Shown: positions 17,835-26,816 of the stretch, piece after piece | How positions within the stretch are numbered: position 1 is the stretch's first letter | Layout of the letters: the number at the start of each line of letters is the position of its first letter | Source of the DNA: Pseudonocardia sp. CNS-004 | GTDB taxonomy: Bacteria; Actinomycetota; Actinomycetes; Mycobacteriales; Pseudonocardiaceae | Assembly: GCA_001942185.1 (NCBI GenBank) | Contig: MKJV01000123.1 | Coordinates: forward strand, 124,001 to 188,000 | Length of the DNA: 64,000 nucleotides | Direction: 5' to 3' | Position numbers and translations under genes: made by a program | The notes under the pieces: generated by a model | The model's database searches: none | What the model was told of the DNA's origin: nothing | What the model saw: only the letters and a program-made list of their open reading frames with translations

Positions 17835-18644
17835 ATGATGGACGAGTCGCTCACGGCGCGCCGCAACGGTGCCGCATCGCGCAACATCAGGGTCGACGCC
17901 GACGGCTCCGTCGCGGTGATCACGATCGACGCACCCGCGAAGCTGAACGCGATGGGGCGCACGTTCTGGCCCGAGATGCGCGAGGCCCTCGCGGCGCTGG
18001 AGGCGGACGGGAGGACCCGTGCGGTGATCGTCACCGGGGCGGGCGACAAGGCGTTCTCCGCGGGCGGGGACATCGCAGGCTTCGCCCAGCTGGAGTCCGC
18101 CCGGGCCAGGCGCGACTTCCAGCGCGAGTGCATGCGCACGTTCGCCGCCGTCGAGGAGTGCAACCTGCCGGTGATCGCCGCGGTCAACGGCTACGCAATG
18201 GGCGGCGGCTGCGAGCTCACCCTGGCGTGCGACGTCGTGATCGCCGCCGAGAACGCCGTGTTCGGGATGCCGGAATCGGCGGTCGGGTTGGTGCCCGGGT
18301 TCGGTGTGCTGCGCGCGCCGTCGGTCATCGGCAGGCACTGGACCAAGCTGATGATGTTCGCCGGGGAACGGGTGGACGCGGAGACCGCGTTGCGGATCGG
18401 CCTCGCGCAGAAGGTGGTGCCCGCCGCCGAGCTGATGGAGACGGCCCGTGCGCTGGGCGAGCGGATCGCCGCGCAAGCGCCACTGGCCATCGCGGCGGGC
18501 AAGGGGCTGGTCAACCGCGGCGTCGACCGCGGCGAGTTCGACCACTCCACCGCCGCGCTGACCGCACTGCAGGGTTCGGCCGATGTCGCGGAAGGCGTCC
18601 GGGCGTTCACGGAGAAGCGCCCGCCGGTCTTCCAGGGCCGCTGA
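17835..18644 (+). CDS. enoyl-CoA hydratase/isomerase family protein
   Basis: A 269-residue crotonase. The oxyanion loop GAGDKAFSAGGDI is near residue 65, GYAMGGGCELTLACD carries the first catalytic Glu and GMPESAVGL the second, so hydration is chemically possible. Start ATG after AAGGGGA. It lies 42 bases after the carboxyltransferase gene and shares its direction, so it probably hydrates the carboxylated enoyl-CoA, as methylglutaconyl-CoA hydratase does in leucine catabolism (analogy). No HMG-CoA lyase gene is nearby to complete that classical route. Confidence 0.88.
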   Translation: MMDESLTARRNGAASRNIRVDADGSVAVITIDAPAKLNAMGRTFWPEMREALAALEADGRTRAVIVTGAGDKAFSAGGDIAGFAQLESARARRDFQRECMRTFAAVEECNLPVIAAVNGYAMGGGCELTLACDVVIAAENAVFGMPESAVGLVPGFGVLRAPSVIGRHWTKLMMFAGERVDAETALRIGLAQKVVPAAELMETARALGERIAAQAPLAIAAGKGLVNRGVDRGEFDHSTAALTALQGSADVAEGVRAFTEKRPPVFQGR

Positions 18645-18657
18645 GGGGGGCGACGAG

Positions 18658-19442
18658 ATGGACCCCTTCGTCGCCTGATGCGGCGCTACGTCAACGACTA
18701 CACGAACCGGCACGACACCAGCGTCTGTCCGGATCTGATGGAGCCGGACTACACGCTGCGGATGGGACCGCACGTGGTCGGTGGCCGGGACGAGCGCTAC
18801 GTCCCGGCCGCGCAGAAGCAGTTCACCCAGTTCCCAGGACTGTGCCTGACCGTGCACGAGATCGTCTGCAACGGCGACCGGTTGGCGATGCGGTTCTCCG
18901 AGCACGGCGCATCGGTCCGCCACGGTGGCGCCGTCGCGTCCTGGCAGGGCATCGGGCTCTACCGGTGGAACGGCACGAAGCTCGTCGAGAACCTGGTGGA
19001 GCAGGACTACCAGGCCCGCCGCCGCCAGCTGGCCGACGGCGTCCCCGATCCGGTCGCGGCGCCCGCGCTCGCGCCATGGGACACCGCGGCCGTGCCCGCC
19101 GCCCCGGCCGCGGAGCAGGTGGTGCGGGACTGGATCGCGGACGGCGCCCCGCGCGGAGCGGTCCGCGTCGACGACGGTGACACGAGCGTCCTGCAGGAGG
19201 AGCCGTCCGACGTCGTCGACGACCTGTTCTCCGCGGGGTCGGCGGTCGCCTTCCGGATCACCCGCGATGGCCGGTACGCGGGCGGCCTCCACGGCGTCGA
19301 CCCGGCACTGGTCGGGGCGCCCTCGACGCTGCACATGGTCGGGATCGTGCACGTCGCCGACGGGAGGGTGGCGGGCGGCCAGATCATCCGCGACCGGCTG
19401 GGCATGGCGCGCAGCCTGACGTCCGTGGGTGTGACGACGTGA
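18658..19442 (+). CDS. tandem SnoaL/NTF2-like protein (probable frame break at the N-terminus)
   Basis: About 260 residues containing two alpha+beta cone domains. The first (RRYVNDYTNRHDTSVCPDL, LYRWNGTKLVENLVEQDY) is typical of SnoaL-like cyclases and hydratases; the second, more degenerate, begins near residue 150 and ends LHMVGIVHVADGRVAGG. A strong GGGGGG ribosome site precedes ATG 18658, but this frame reads only MDPFVA before a stop at 18676. The open frame resumes at ATG 18678, suggesting a missing base there or a very short coupled leader. The stop overlaps the P450 start. Related proteins isomerise, hydrate or cyclise oxidised ring intermediates; function here unknown. Confidence 0.72.
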
Positions 19443-20676
19443 CCGAGGGCGTCGTTCCGGTCGAGGTCGAGGACGACCTGCTCGCCCCGGAGGCGAGCGC
19501 CGACCCGTACGCGCTGTTCGCGCAGCTGCGTGCGCACGATCCGGTGCGGTGGAGCGCGCACCACCGGGCCTGGCTGCTCACCCGCTACGACGACGTCTCG
19601 GCGGCGTTCCAGAACAAGGCGCTGTCCAACGACCGGGTCCGGCCGCTGCTGGCGGCGCGTCGCAGCGGGGGGAGCCCTCCGCCGCCGACCGGGTGCTCGA
19701 GCTCATCGGCGAGTGGATGGTCGTCTCCGACCCGCCGGCGCACACGCGGCTTCGCAGGCTCGCCGCGGGCGCGTTCAAGGGGCAGCGGATCTCCGCCATG
19801 GGCGAGCAGATCACCGCCCTCGTCGACGAGCTGGTGGAGGCGTTCACCGGCGGCGACCTCATCTCCGAGATCGCCTACCCGCTGCCCGCCACCGTGATCG
19901 CGATGATGCTCGGCGCGCCGGTGGCCGACCGGGACCGCTTCCGCGAGTGGTCCGACGAGCTCGCGCTCGTCGCGTTCGGCGCGGGCGGCGACGCGCGGGC
20001 CGAACGGCACGAGCGGGCGCTGCGCGGGCTGCGCGAGATGGACGCCTACTTCCGCGAGCTCATCGCGCTGCGCCGTCGTGAGCCGGGGGAGGACATGCTC
20101 ACGGCCCTCATGGCGGCCGACGGCGACCCGGCAGCGGGCGACCGGCTCTCCGACGACGAGCTGGTGTCGATGTGCGCACTGCTGCTGTTCGCCGGGCACG
20201 AGACGACCACCAACTCGATCGCCAACGCCACGCTCGCGCTGCTCCGCCACCCGGACCAGCTGGCTCGGCTGCGCGCCGATCCGGAGCTGATCGCGCCCGC
20301 CGTCGAGGAGCTGCTGCGCTTCGACGGGCCGATCAAGGTGCTGAACCGGTGGGTGGTCGCGGAGACCGAGATCCGCGGACGTCGCATCTCGCCGGGGGAG
20401 CGGGTGCACCTCGTGCTGGCCTCGGCCAACCGCGACCCGGAGAAGTTCGCCGACCCCGACACCCTCGACCTGGCCCGTCGCCCCAACCCGCAGATCGCCT
20501 TCGGCAAGGGCATCCACGCCTGCATCGGGGCCCAGCTGGCCCGGATGGAGACGCGCATCGCGGTCGCCCGGATCGTCGAGCGGCTGCCTGGTCTCGCCCT
20601 GGCTGCCGAGCCCCGGTGGAAGCCCAGCCTGGCGTCGCGTTCCCTCGAACAGCTGCGGGTGGAGGTGACGCGATGA
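19439..20676 (+). CDS. cytochrome P450 (frame broken)
   Basis: About 413 residues. The I-helix LLLFAGHETTTNSIAN carries the oxygen-activating acid/Thr pair, the K-helix ExxR is in VEELLRF, and the heme loop is FGKGIHACIGAQLARME. A G6 run near 19675 hides a one-base change, between LLAARR and the continuation GEPSAADRVLELIGEW. The GTG start overlaps the SnoaL stop and the stop overlaps the ferredoxin start (ATGA), so the P450, ferredoxin and reductase form one coupled unit. It is a soluble class I bacterial P450 by sequence. A hydroxylase role opening the pathway is inferred; substrate unknown. Confidence 0.88.
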
Positions 20677-20870
20677 GGATCGGCGTCGACCCGGACGTCT
20701 GCGAGGCGCACGGCCAGTGCTCCGTCGTGGACCTGGACCTGTTCCCGCTCGACGACGACGGCCACAGCGCAGTGGGCCCGGACCGCGAGGTGCCGCCGGG
20801 CGAGGAGGGGGCGGCGCGGATCGGAGTCGACGCGTGCCCGGTGCGGGCGCTGCGGGTGCTGTCGGCATGA
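20673..20870 (+). CDS. 3Fe-4S type ferredoxin
   Basis: A 65-residue ferredoxin with CEAHGQC near residue 10 and ACPVRAL near residue 55. There are only three cluster cysteines, with His in place of the usual second Cys, as in the single-cluster ferredoxins that feed actinobacterial P450s. Its start overlaps the P450 stop and its stop overlaps the next start. It presumably carries electrons to the P450 at 19439 and perhaps also to the one at 32406, which has no ferredoxin of its own. Confidence 0.9.
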   Translation: MRIGVDPDVCEAHGQCSVVDLDLFPLDDDGHSAVGPDREVPPGEEGAARIGVDACPVRALRVLSA

Positions 20871-22761
20871 CCCACGACGTCCTCTACGAGCCGGTGCGCC
20901 TGGGCGGGCTGACCCTGCGCAACCGGCTGGTGATGGCGCCGATGGGCACCTGCCTCGACGCCGGGGGCCACATCACCGACGACACGATCGCCTACTACCG
21001 GCGCAGGGCCGAGGGTGGCGTCGGCACGATCACCGTGGAGGGCTGCCTCGTCTCGGCCGACACGGTCGGGCCGGAGCCGAGGATCAGCGGGCCGGAATAC
21101 CTGCCCGGGCTGCGCAGGCTGGTGGAGGTGCTGCGCCCCCACGACGTGACGGTCGGGGTGCAGCTCATGCACCCGGGCCGGCAGGTCGTCGACGGGCCGT
21201 CGGTGGCACCCTCGCCGATCCCGCTGAACTCCGCCTCGCCCGTGCCCCACGAGCTGACCCGCGAGGAGATCGCCGGCATCGTGCGCGACTACGCCGCGGC
21301 GGCCGCGCTCGCGGGCGACGCCGGGTTCGACTTCGTCGAGGTGCACGGGGCGCACGGCTACCTGCCGTCCAACTTCCTCTCGCCGCAGTTCAACCGGCGG
21401 ACCGACGCGTACGGCGGGTCGCTGGAGAACCGCGCCCGGTTCTCGGTCGAGGTGGCGCACGCGATCATCGAGGCGGCCGGCCTGCCGCTGGTGTGGCGGC
21501 TCAACGGTGACGACGGCCCGAGCGGCGGACTGACGATCGACGAGGCCGCGCGGGCGGCCGGCATGGTCGTCGGGGCGGGCGCGTCGGGGATCAGCGTCTC
21601 GGCGGGGACCTGGCTGTCGCTGCAGGTCACGCTCGCGCCGATGGCCGTGCCGCGCGGGCACATGCGACCCCTCGCGGCGGCGGTGAAGCGGGCCGTCGAC
21701 GTCCCGGTGATGGCCGTGGGGCGGCTCGACGACCCGGACGAGGCGGCTGCCGTCGTCGCATCCGGGGACGCCGACCTGGTGCTGCTCGGGCGCGCGTTGA
21801 TCGCCGAGCCGGACTGGCCGGACAAGGTGCGGGAGGGGCGGCTCGCCGAGCTGCGCCCGTGCATCGCGTGCAACGCCTGCGTCGACCTGGTCGGTCGGGG
21901 CGAGCGGGCGCGTTGCGCGGTGAACCCGGAGGCGGGACGCGAGCTCACCTGGGCGATCAAACCTGCGGCCACGCCCCGTCGGGTGATGGTCGTGGGCAGC
22001 GGCCCGGCCGGGATGGAGACCGCGCGGATCGCCCGGCTGCGCGGGCACGACGTGTCGATCTGGGAGCGCGACGGCCGGCTCGGCGGCAAGCTGGAGGTCG
22101 CGGGGCTCGCGCCGAGCAAACGCGAGGTGCTGCGATTCCGGGCGCACCAGGTGCAGCGGCTGGCCGACCTCGGGGTGGCGCTGCACACCGGTGTCGAGGT
22201 GGACGCCGCGCTGGTGGAACGTGAGGCACCGGACGTCCTCGTCGTCGCCACCGGGGCGGATCCACTGGTGCCACCGATCCCCGGCATCGACTCGCCGCAC
22301 GTGCACGACGCGCAGCGGCTGCTTCGCGGCGAGGTCGCGGTCGCGCCGGGGCAGCGGGTCGTGGTCATCGGCGGCAGCGCGACCGGCTGCGAGACCGCCG
22401 AGCTGCTCGCCGCCGGGGGTGTGCAGGTGACGATCGTCGAGATGCGCGGCAGCATCGGGCGCGGCATCGAGGCGATCACCCGCCGCGGCTGGTGAGGCAA
22501 CTGCGCCACGACGGTGTGGAGGTGCGGACGAAGGCGACGGTCGTGGCGATCGAGCCCGGTGCGGTCGTCCACACCGATCCGGACGGCGGCTCGCACGCAG
22601 TGCTCGCCGACATCGTCGCGCTCGCGATCGGCTGGCGCCCCACCGGCGCGTCCTTCGAGACGCCGCGCGGGGTGGAGGTGTGGGTCCTCGGCGACGCGGA
22701 ACAGCCCGCCGACTTTGTTCGCGCGGTCAACTCCGCGGCGGACGCGGCGCTGGCCCTGTAG
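20867..22761 (+). CDS. NADH:flavin oxidoreductase / 2,4-dienoyl-CoA reductase-like protein (frame broken)
   Basis: About 630 residues with an Old Yellow Enzyme barrel (GGLTLRNRLVMAPMGT, VEVHGAHGYLPSNFLSP, FNRRTDAYGGSLENR) and an iron-sulfur loop CIACNACVDLVGRGERARC near residue 330. A C-terminal FAD/NAD half follows with VMVVGSGPAGMETARIA and VVVIGGSATGCETAELL. One base is missing near 22488, after EAITRR, and the frame resumes as VRQLRHDGVEV. The ATG overlaps the ferredoxin stop. Family members reduce dienoyl-CoAs or enones, or demethylate amines. Its place directly after a ferredoxin suggests either enone reduction or a redox-partner role; the first is more usual. Confidence 0.85.
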
Positions 22762-22783
22762 GCGGGCCCCGTAGCGCTGCCGC

Positions 22784-23929
22784 TCAGTCCCCGGCGACCA
22801 CCGCGCGTCCGACGACCTCCTTCATGATCTCGTTGGTGCCGCCGTAGATCCGCTGGACGCGTGCGTCGCGCCACATCCGCGCGATCGGGTACTCCTCCAT
22901 GTAGCCGTAGCCGCCGAACAGCTGCAGGCACCGGTCGATCACCGAGCACTGCAGGTCGGTGGTCCAGTACTTGGCTCCGGCGGCTTCCTCGGCGGTGAGC
23001 TCGCCGTCGACGAGGGCCCGCACGCAGCGGTCGACGTAGACGCGGGCGACGCCGACCTGGGTGTGCAGGTCGGCGAGCTCGAAGCGGATGGCCTGGTGTG
23101 AGCCGAGCGGCACGCCGAAGGTGGTGCGGTCCCGGCAGTGTGCGAGGGCGAGGGCGAGCGCGCGTTCCGCCGCGGCGACGGCGAGGACGGCCATGGACAG
23201 CCGTTCGCGGGGGAGGTTGCCCAGCACGACCCGCAGTCCGGCTCCCGGCTCGCCGACGACGTTGCCGGCCGGAACCCGGCAGCCGTCGAAGAACAGCTCG
23301 GCGGTGTCCTGCGCCCTGCGGCCGATCTTGTGCAGCGGGCGGCCACGGGTGAAGCCGGGGGTCCCCGCCTCGACGGCCAGCAGGCTCATGCCCCGCCCGT
23401 CGCGCTCCCCGGTGCGGGCCAGTACGAGCACGAGGTCGGCCTGGGCGCCGTTCGTGATGAAGGTCTTCGCGCCGTCGAGCACGTACTCGCCGCCCTCGCG
23501 GCGGGCGGTGGTGCGGATCGCCTGCAGATCCGACCCGGTGGTGGGCTCGGTCATCGCGATCGCGGGTATGAGTGTGCCGGCGGTGAACCCGGGCAGCCAG
23601 CGCGTGCGCTGCTCCGGGGTCGTCAGCTCGATCAGGTACGGCGCGAGGATGTCGTTGCCGAGGGTGAAGCCGTCGCCTGCGGTACCGGTGGCGACGGTCT
23701 CCTCGGCCATCACCGCGTGGTAGCGGAAGTCGTCGATGCCGAGCCCGCCGAACTCCTCCGGCGCCTCGAAGCCGAGGAAACCGGCGCGGCCGGCCGCCTC
23801 GAAGAACGACCGGTCGACCAGGCCGCACTCCTCCCAGCGCTCGGTGTGCGGCACGGCTTCGCGCTCGAGGAACTGCCGGAACGCCGACCGGAAGTCCTCG
23901 TGTGCGGTGTCGTAGAGCGTGCGGCGCAC
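22784..23929 (-). CDS. acyl-CoA dehydrogenase
   Basis: A 381-residue FAD-dependent acyl-CoA dehydrogenase. FAD and substrate motifs are seen in order: AIAMTEPTTGSDLQAI, FITNGAQADLVLV, RTTFGVPLGSHQAIRFELAD and QLFGGYGYMEEYP. The catalytic base region is RIYGGTNEIMKEVVGR. The GTG start follows GGAGG. It converges with the reductase gene and lies ten bases downstream of an SDR gene on the same strand, making a short operon whose promoter region (24701-24801) holds a TACCAA-type site. It supplies the first oxidation of a beta-oxidation cycle; chain or ring specificity is not evident. Confidence 0.92.
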   Translation of the reverse strand: MRRTLYDTAHEDFRSAFRQFLEREAVPHTERWEECGLVDRSFFEAAGRAGFLGFEAPEEFGGLGIDDFRYHAVMAEETVATGTAGDGFTLGNDILAPYLIELTTPEQRTRWLPGFTAGTLIPAIAMTEPTTGSDLQAIRTTARREGGEYVLDGAKTFITNGAQADLVLVLARTGERDGRGMSLLAVEAGTPGFTRGRPLHKIGRRAQDTAELFFDGCRVPAGNVVGEPGAGLRVVLGNLPRERLSMAVLAVAAAERALALALAHCRDRTTFGVPLGSHQAIRFELADLHTQVGVARVYVDRCVRALVDGELTAEEAAGAKYWTTDLQCSVIDRCLQLFGGYGYMEEYPIARMWRDARVQRIYGGTNEIMKEVVGRAVVAGD

Positions 23930-23938
23930 GGGCGCCTC

Positions 23939-24700
23939 CTACAGCCGGGTGGCGGCGTCGAGGCGCACGACATCGCCGTTGAGCAGCGTGTTCTCCATGA
24001 AGCTCGCCACGAGCTGAGCGAAGTCGCGCGGAGTGCCGAGTCGTTTGGGGAACACGTGCAGGTCGACGAGCGACGCGCGGCGCTTCTCGTCGGCGCCCGC
24101 GAGCATCGCGGTATCCATGATCCCCGGGCAGACCGTCATCACCCGGATCCCCCACAGTGCCAGGTCGCGGGCGAGGGGCAGGGTGAGGGCGACCAGACCG
24201 CCCTTGGAGGCCGAGTAGGCCGCCTGGCCGACCTGGCCCTCCAGCGCCGCGGCGGAGGCGACGTTGACGACCAGGCCGCGCTCGCCCTCGGCAGAGGCGT
24301 CGTTGCGCGCCATGACGGCCACGGCGCGGCGCAGCACGTCGAAGCTCCCGACGAGGTTGACCTCGACCGTCTTGCGGAACACGTCCAGCGGGTGCAGCTG
24401 GCCCTTGCGCGACAGCACCCGGGCCGCCGGGCTGACGCCTGCGGCGTTCACGCACACGTCGATGCGGCCGAACGTCGATGCCGCGCCGTCGACGGCGGCC
24501 TCGACCTGGTCGGGGTCCGAGACATCGACCGGGAAGAACGCGCCCGCGTCGCCGAGCTCCCCGGCCAGCTCGGCGCCGTTCGACACGGGCAGGTCGAAGA
24601 TCGCGACGCGGCCGCCGCGCTCCACGAGGTGTCGTGCGGCCCCCGCGCCGAGACCGGAGGCCCCGCCGGTGACCACCGATACCGAGCCGTCGATCTGCAC
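23939..24700 (-). CDS. SDR, 3-hydroxyacyl-CoA dehydrogenase type 2-like
   Basis: A 253-residue classical SDR starting at GTG 24700 after GGAGGA; a longer frame to 24748 has no ribosome site. Motifs: TGGASGLGAGAARHL, FDLP at the adenine ribose position (an Asp, favouring NAD), CVNAAGV, VNVASAAAL, AAYSASKGGLV, and the C-terminal FPKRLGTPRDFAQLV with ENTLLNGDVVRLD. The last block is characteristic of the HSD17B10-like 3-hydroxy-2-methylacyl-CoA dehydrogenases. Together with the acyl-CoA dehydrogenase downstream and the divergent thiolase it completes most of one beta-oxidation turn. Confidence 0.88.
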   Translation of the reverse strand: MQIDGSVSVVTGGASGLGAGAARHLVERGGRVAIFDLPVSNGAELAGELGDAGAFFPVDVSDPDQVEAAVDGAASTFGRIDVCVNAAGVSPAARVLSRKGQLHPLDVFRKTVEVNLVGSFDVLRRAVAVMARNDASAEGERGLVVNVASAAALEGQVGQAAYSASKGGLVALTLPLARDLALWGIRVMTVCPGIMDTAMLAGADEKRRASLVDLHVFPKRLGTPRDFAQLVASFMENTLLNGDVVRLDAATRL

Positions 24701-24731
24701 GTCGTCCTCCTCCGTCGGCGTCGCCGAACAG

Positions 24732-24758
24732 CCTATCGCTTCAATCAAACGATAGGTA
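24732..24758. promoter_or_regulatory. TACCAA-type operator with an outer perfect inverted repeat
   Basis: The segment 24739-24758 matches the complement of the reference operator at 15 of 20 positions. In addition CCTATCG (24732-24738) and CGATAGG (24750-24756) form perfect seven-base arms with an 11-base spacer. It sits in the divergent promoter of the SDR/acyl-CoA dehydrogenase operon and the thiolase gene. Confidence 0.6.
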
Positions 24759-24801
24759 GGCTGGGCGGACAGGTGGTGGCGCAGGGACGAGGAGTGCGAA
24801 C

Positions 24802-25949
24802 GTGCGGGACGCAGTGATCGTGGAGGCCGTCCGGACCCCGGTGGGGAAGCGGAACGGTGGGCTGGCCGGAGTCCACCCGGCCGACCTGTCGGCCCACGTG
24901 TTGGGCAGCCTGGTCGAGCGAGCCGGGGTCGATCCGGCGGTGGTCGACGACGTCGTCTGGGGCTGCGTGTCCCAGGTGGGCGAGCAGACCTTCGACATCG
25001 CCCGCACCGCGGTGCTCGCGGCGGGCTGGCCCGACACCGTCACCGGGGTGACCGTCGACCGGCAGTGCGGCTCGTCGCAGCAGGCGGTGCACTTCGCCGC
25101 GGCCGGGCTCGTGGCGGGCCAGTACGACGTCGTGGTCGCGGGTGGTGTCGAGTCGATGAGCCGGGTGCCGATGGGTAGCTCGATCGGCGACGCCGACCCG
25201 TTCGGCCCGCGGTTCATGGCCCGTTACGGCGGTGTGTTCCCGAACCAGGGGATCGGAGCGGAGATGATCGCCGAGCGGTGGGCGCTCACGCGCACCCAGC
25301 TCGACGAGTTCTCCCTCGCCAGTCACGCCAAGGCCGCGGCAGCGCAGGACGACGGCCGGTTCGACGGGCAGATCGCCCCGGTCACCCGGCCCGACGGCAC
25401 GGTCATGTCGATGGACGAGGGGATCCGCCGCGGCGGCACGGTCGAGGGGCTGGCGCAGCTGAAGCCGGCCTTCGAGCCGGACGGCGGGGTGATCACAGCG
25501 GGCAACAGCTCGCAGATCTCCGACGGGTCGGCCGCGCTGCTGATGACGACCTCCGAGAAGGCCCGTGAGCTCGGGCTGACCCCGATCGCCCGGGTGCACA
25601 CCACCGTGCTGGCCGGTGCCGACCCGGTGATCATGCTGACGGCGCCGATGCCCGCCACGGAGAAGGCGCTGGAGCGCTCGGGCCTGCGGCTGGACGAGAT
25701 CGGGGTTTTCGAGGTCAACGAGGCGTTCGCGCCCGTGCCGCTGGCGTGGCTGCACGACCTCGGGGCGGACCCGAAGGCGCTCAACCCGAACGGTGGGGCG
25801 ATCGCCCCGGCCACCCGCTCGGCGGGTCGGGCGCCCGGTTGATGACCACGCTCGTGCACCACATGCGGGACAACGGGATCCGCTACGGGTTGCAGACGAT
25901 GTGCGAGGGCGGGGGACAGGCCAACGCCACCATCCTCGAGCTGCTCTGA
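24802..25949 (+). CDS. thiolase, acetyl-CoA C-acyltransferase (frame broken)
   Basis: About 382 residues of a classical thiolase with all catalytic parts: nucleophile Cys in TVDRQCGSSQQA near residue 90, VNEAFAPVPLAW, the GHPLGGSGARL histidine loop, and the second Cys in MCEGGGQANA. A base is missing near 25808, within GGAIALGHP, so the GHP loop and C-terminus lie in another frame. The GTG start follows GAGGAG. It is divergent from the SDR/acyl-CoA dehydrogenase operon and shares its operator. The enzyme should release acetyl-CoA or propionyl-CoA from a 3-oxoacyl-CoA. Confidence 0.9.
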
Positions 25950-25982
25950 CCGGGGTCGCCCGCACTACCTGAAGGAGGAACA

Positions 25983-26816
25983 GTGATCGGAAGGGTCGAA
26001 GGGAAGGTCGCGTTCATCACGGGTGCGGCGCGTGGGCAGGGCCGCAGCCACGCGGTGCGGCTGGCGCAGGAGGGCGCGGACATCATCGCGGTCGACGCGT
26101 GCGCGCCGATCTCGTCGGTGGACAAGTACCCGCTCGCCACGCCGGAGGACCTCGACGAGACCGTCGCGGCGGTCGAGAAACTCGACCGGCGGATCGTCGC
26201 CCGGGTCGCCGACGTGCGCGACGCGGATGGGCTCACCGCTGCGCTGAACGAGGGCGTCAGCGAGCTCGGGGGTCTCGACATCGTCGTGGCCAACGCGGGA
26301 ATCGCGAGCTACGGGATGTCCTGGGAGCTCACCGAGGAGATGTGGCAGCAGATGCTGGACGTCAACCTCACCGGTGTCTGGCACACCGCGAAGGCGGCCG
26401 TCCCGCACCTCGTCTCCCGTGGCGGGGGCTCCATGGTCTTCACCAGCTCGATCGGCGGGCTCAAGGGGATCATGCAGGTGGCCCACTACGTGTCGGCCAA
26501 GCACGGGATCGTGGGGCTGATGCGGACGATGGCCAACGAGCTGGCCGGGCAGCGGATCCGCGTCAACACCGTGCACCCGACCAACGTGGACACCCACATG
26601 ATCCAGAATCCGGGCACGTGGGGCATGTTCGCGCCCGACGATCCCGAGCCCACGGTGGAGAAGGCGATGCCGGGCTTCATGTCGCTCAACGCACTCCAGG
26701 TGCCCTGGGTCGAGTCGATCGACATCAGCAACGCGGTGCTGTTCCTGTCCAGCGACGAGGCCCGCTACATCACCGGTGTGGCACTGCCGGTCGACGCGGG
26801 TGCGACGATCAAGTGA
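25983..26816 (+). CDS. mycofactocin-coupled SDR family oxidoreductase
   Basis: A 277-residue SDR with TGAARGQGRSHAVRLAQEGADIIAVD-type cofactor region, VANAGIASYGMSWEL, FTSSIGGLKG and HYVSAKHGIVG. It also has the long insertion HPTNVDTHMIQNPGTWGMF and the C-terminal RYITGVALPVDAG. The RGQGRSHA turn and the acidic stretch after the second strand mark the mycofactocin-coupled SDR subfamily, where the nicotinamide is held tightly and re-oxidised by mycofactocin (family knowledge). It follows the thiolase by 33 bases with AAGGAGG upstream. Its end overlaps the converging acyl-CoA ligase gene by a few bases. A secondary alcohol to ketone oxidation is inferred. Confidence 0.9.
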   Translation: MIGRVEGKVAFITGAARGQGRSHAVRLAQEGADIIAVDACAPISSVDKYPLATPEDLDETVAAVEKLDRRIVARVADVRDADGLTAALNEGVSELGGLDIVVANAGIASYGMSWELTEEMWQQMLDVNLTGVWHTAKAAVPHLVSRGGGSMVFTSSIGGLKGIMQVAHYVSAKHGIVGLMRTMANELAGQRIRVNTVHPTNVDTHMIQNPGTWGMFAPDDPEPTVEKAMPGFMSLNALQVPWVESIDISNAVLFLSSDEARYITGVALPVDAGATIK

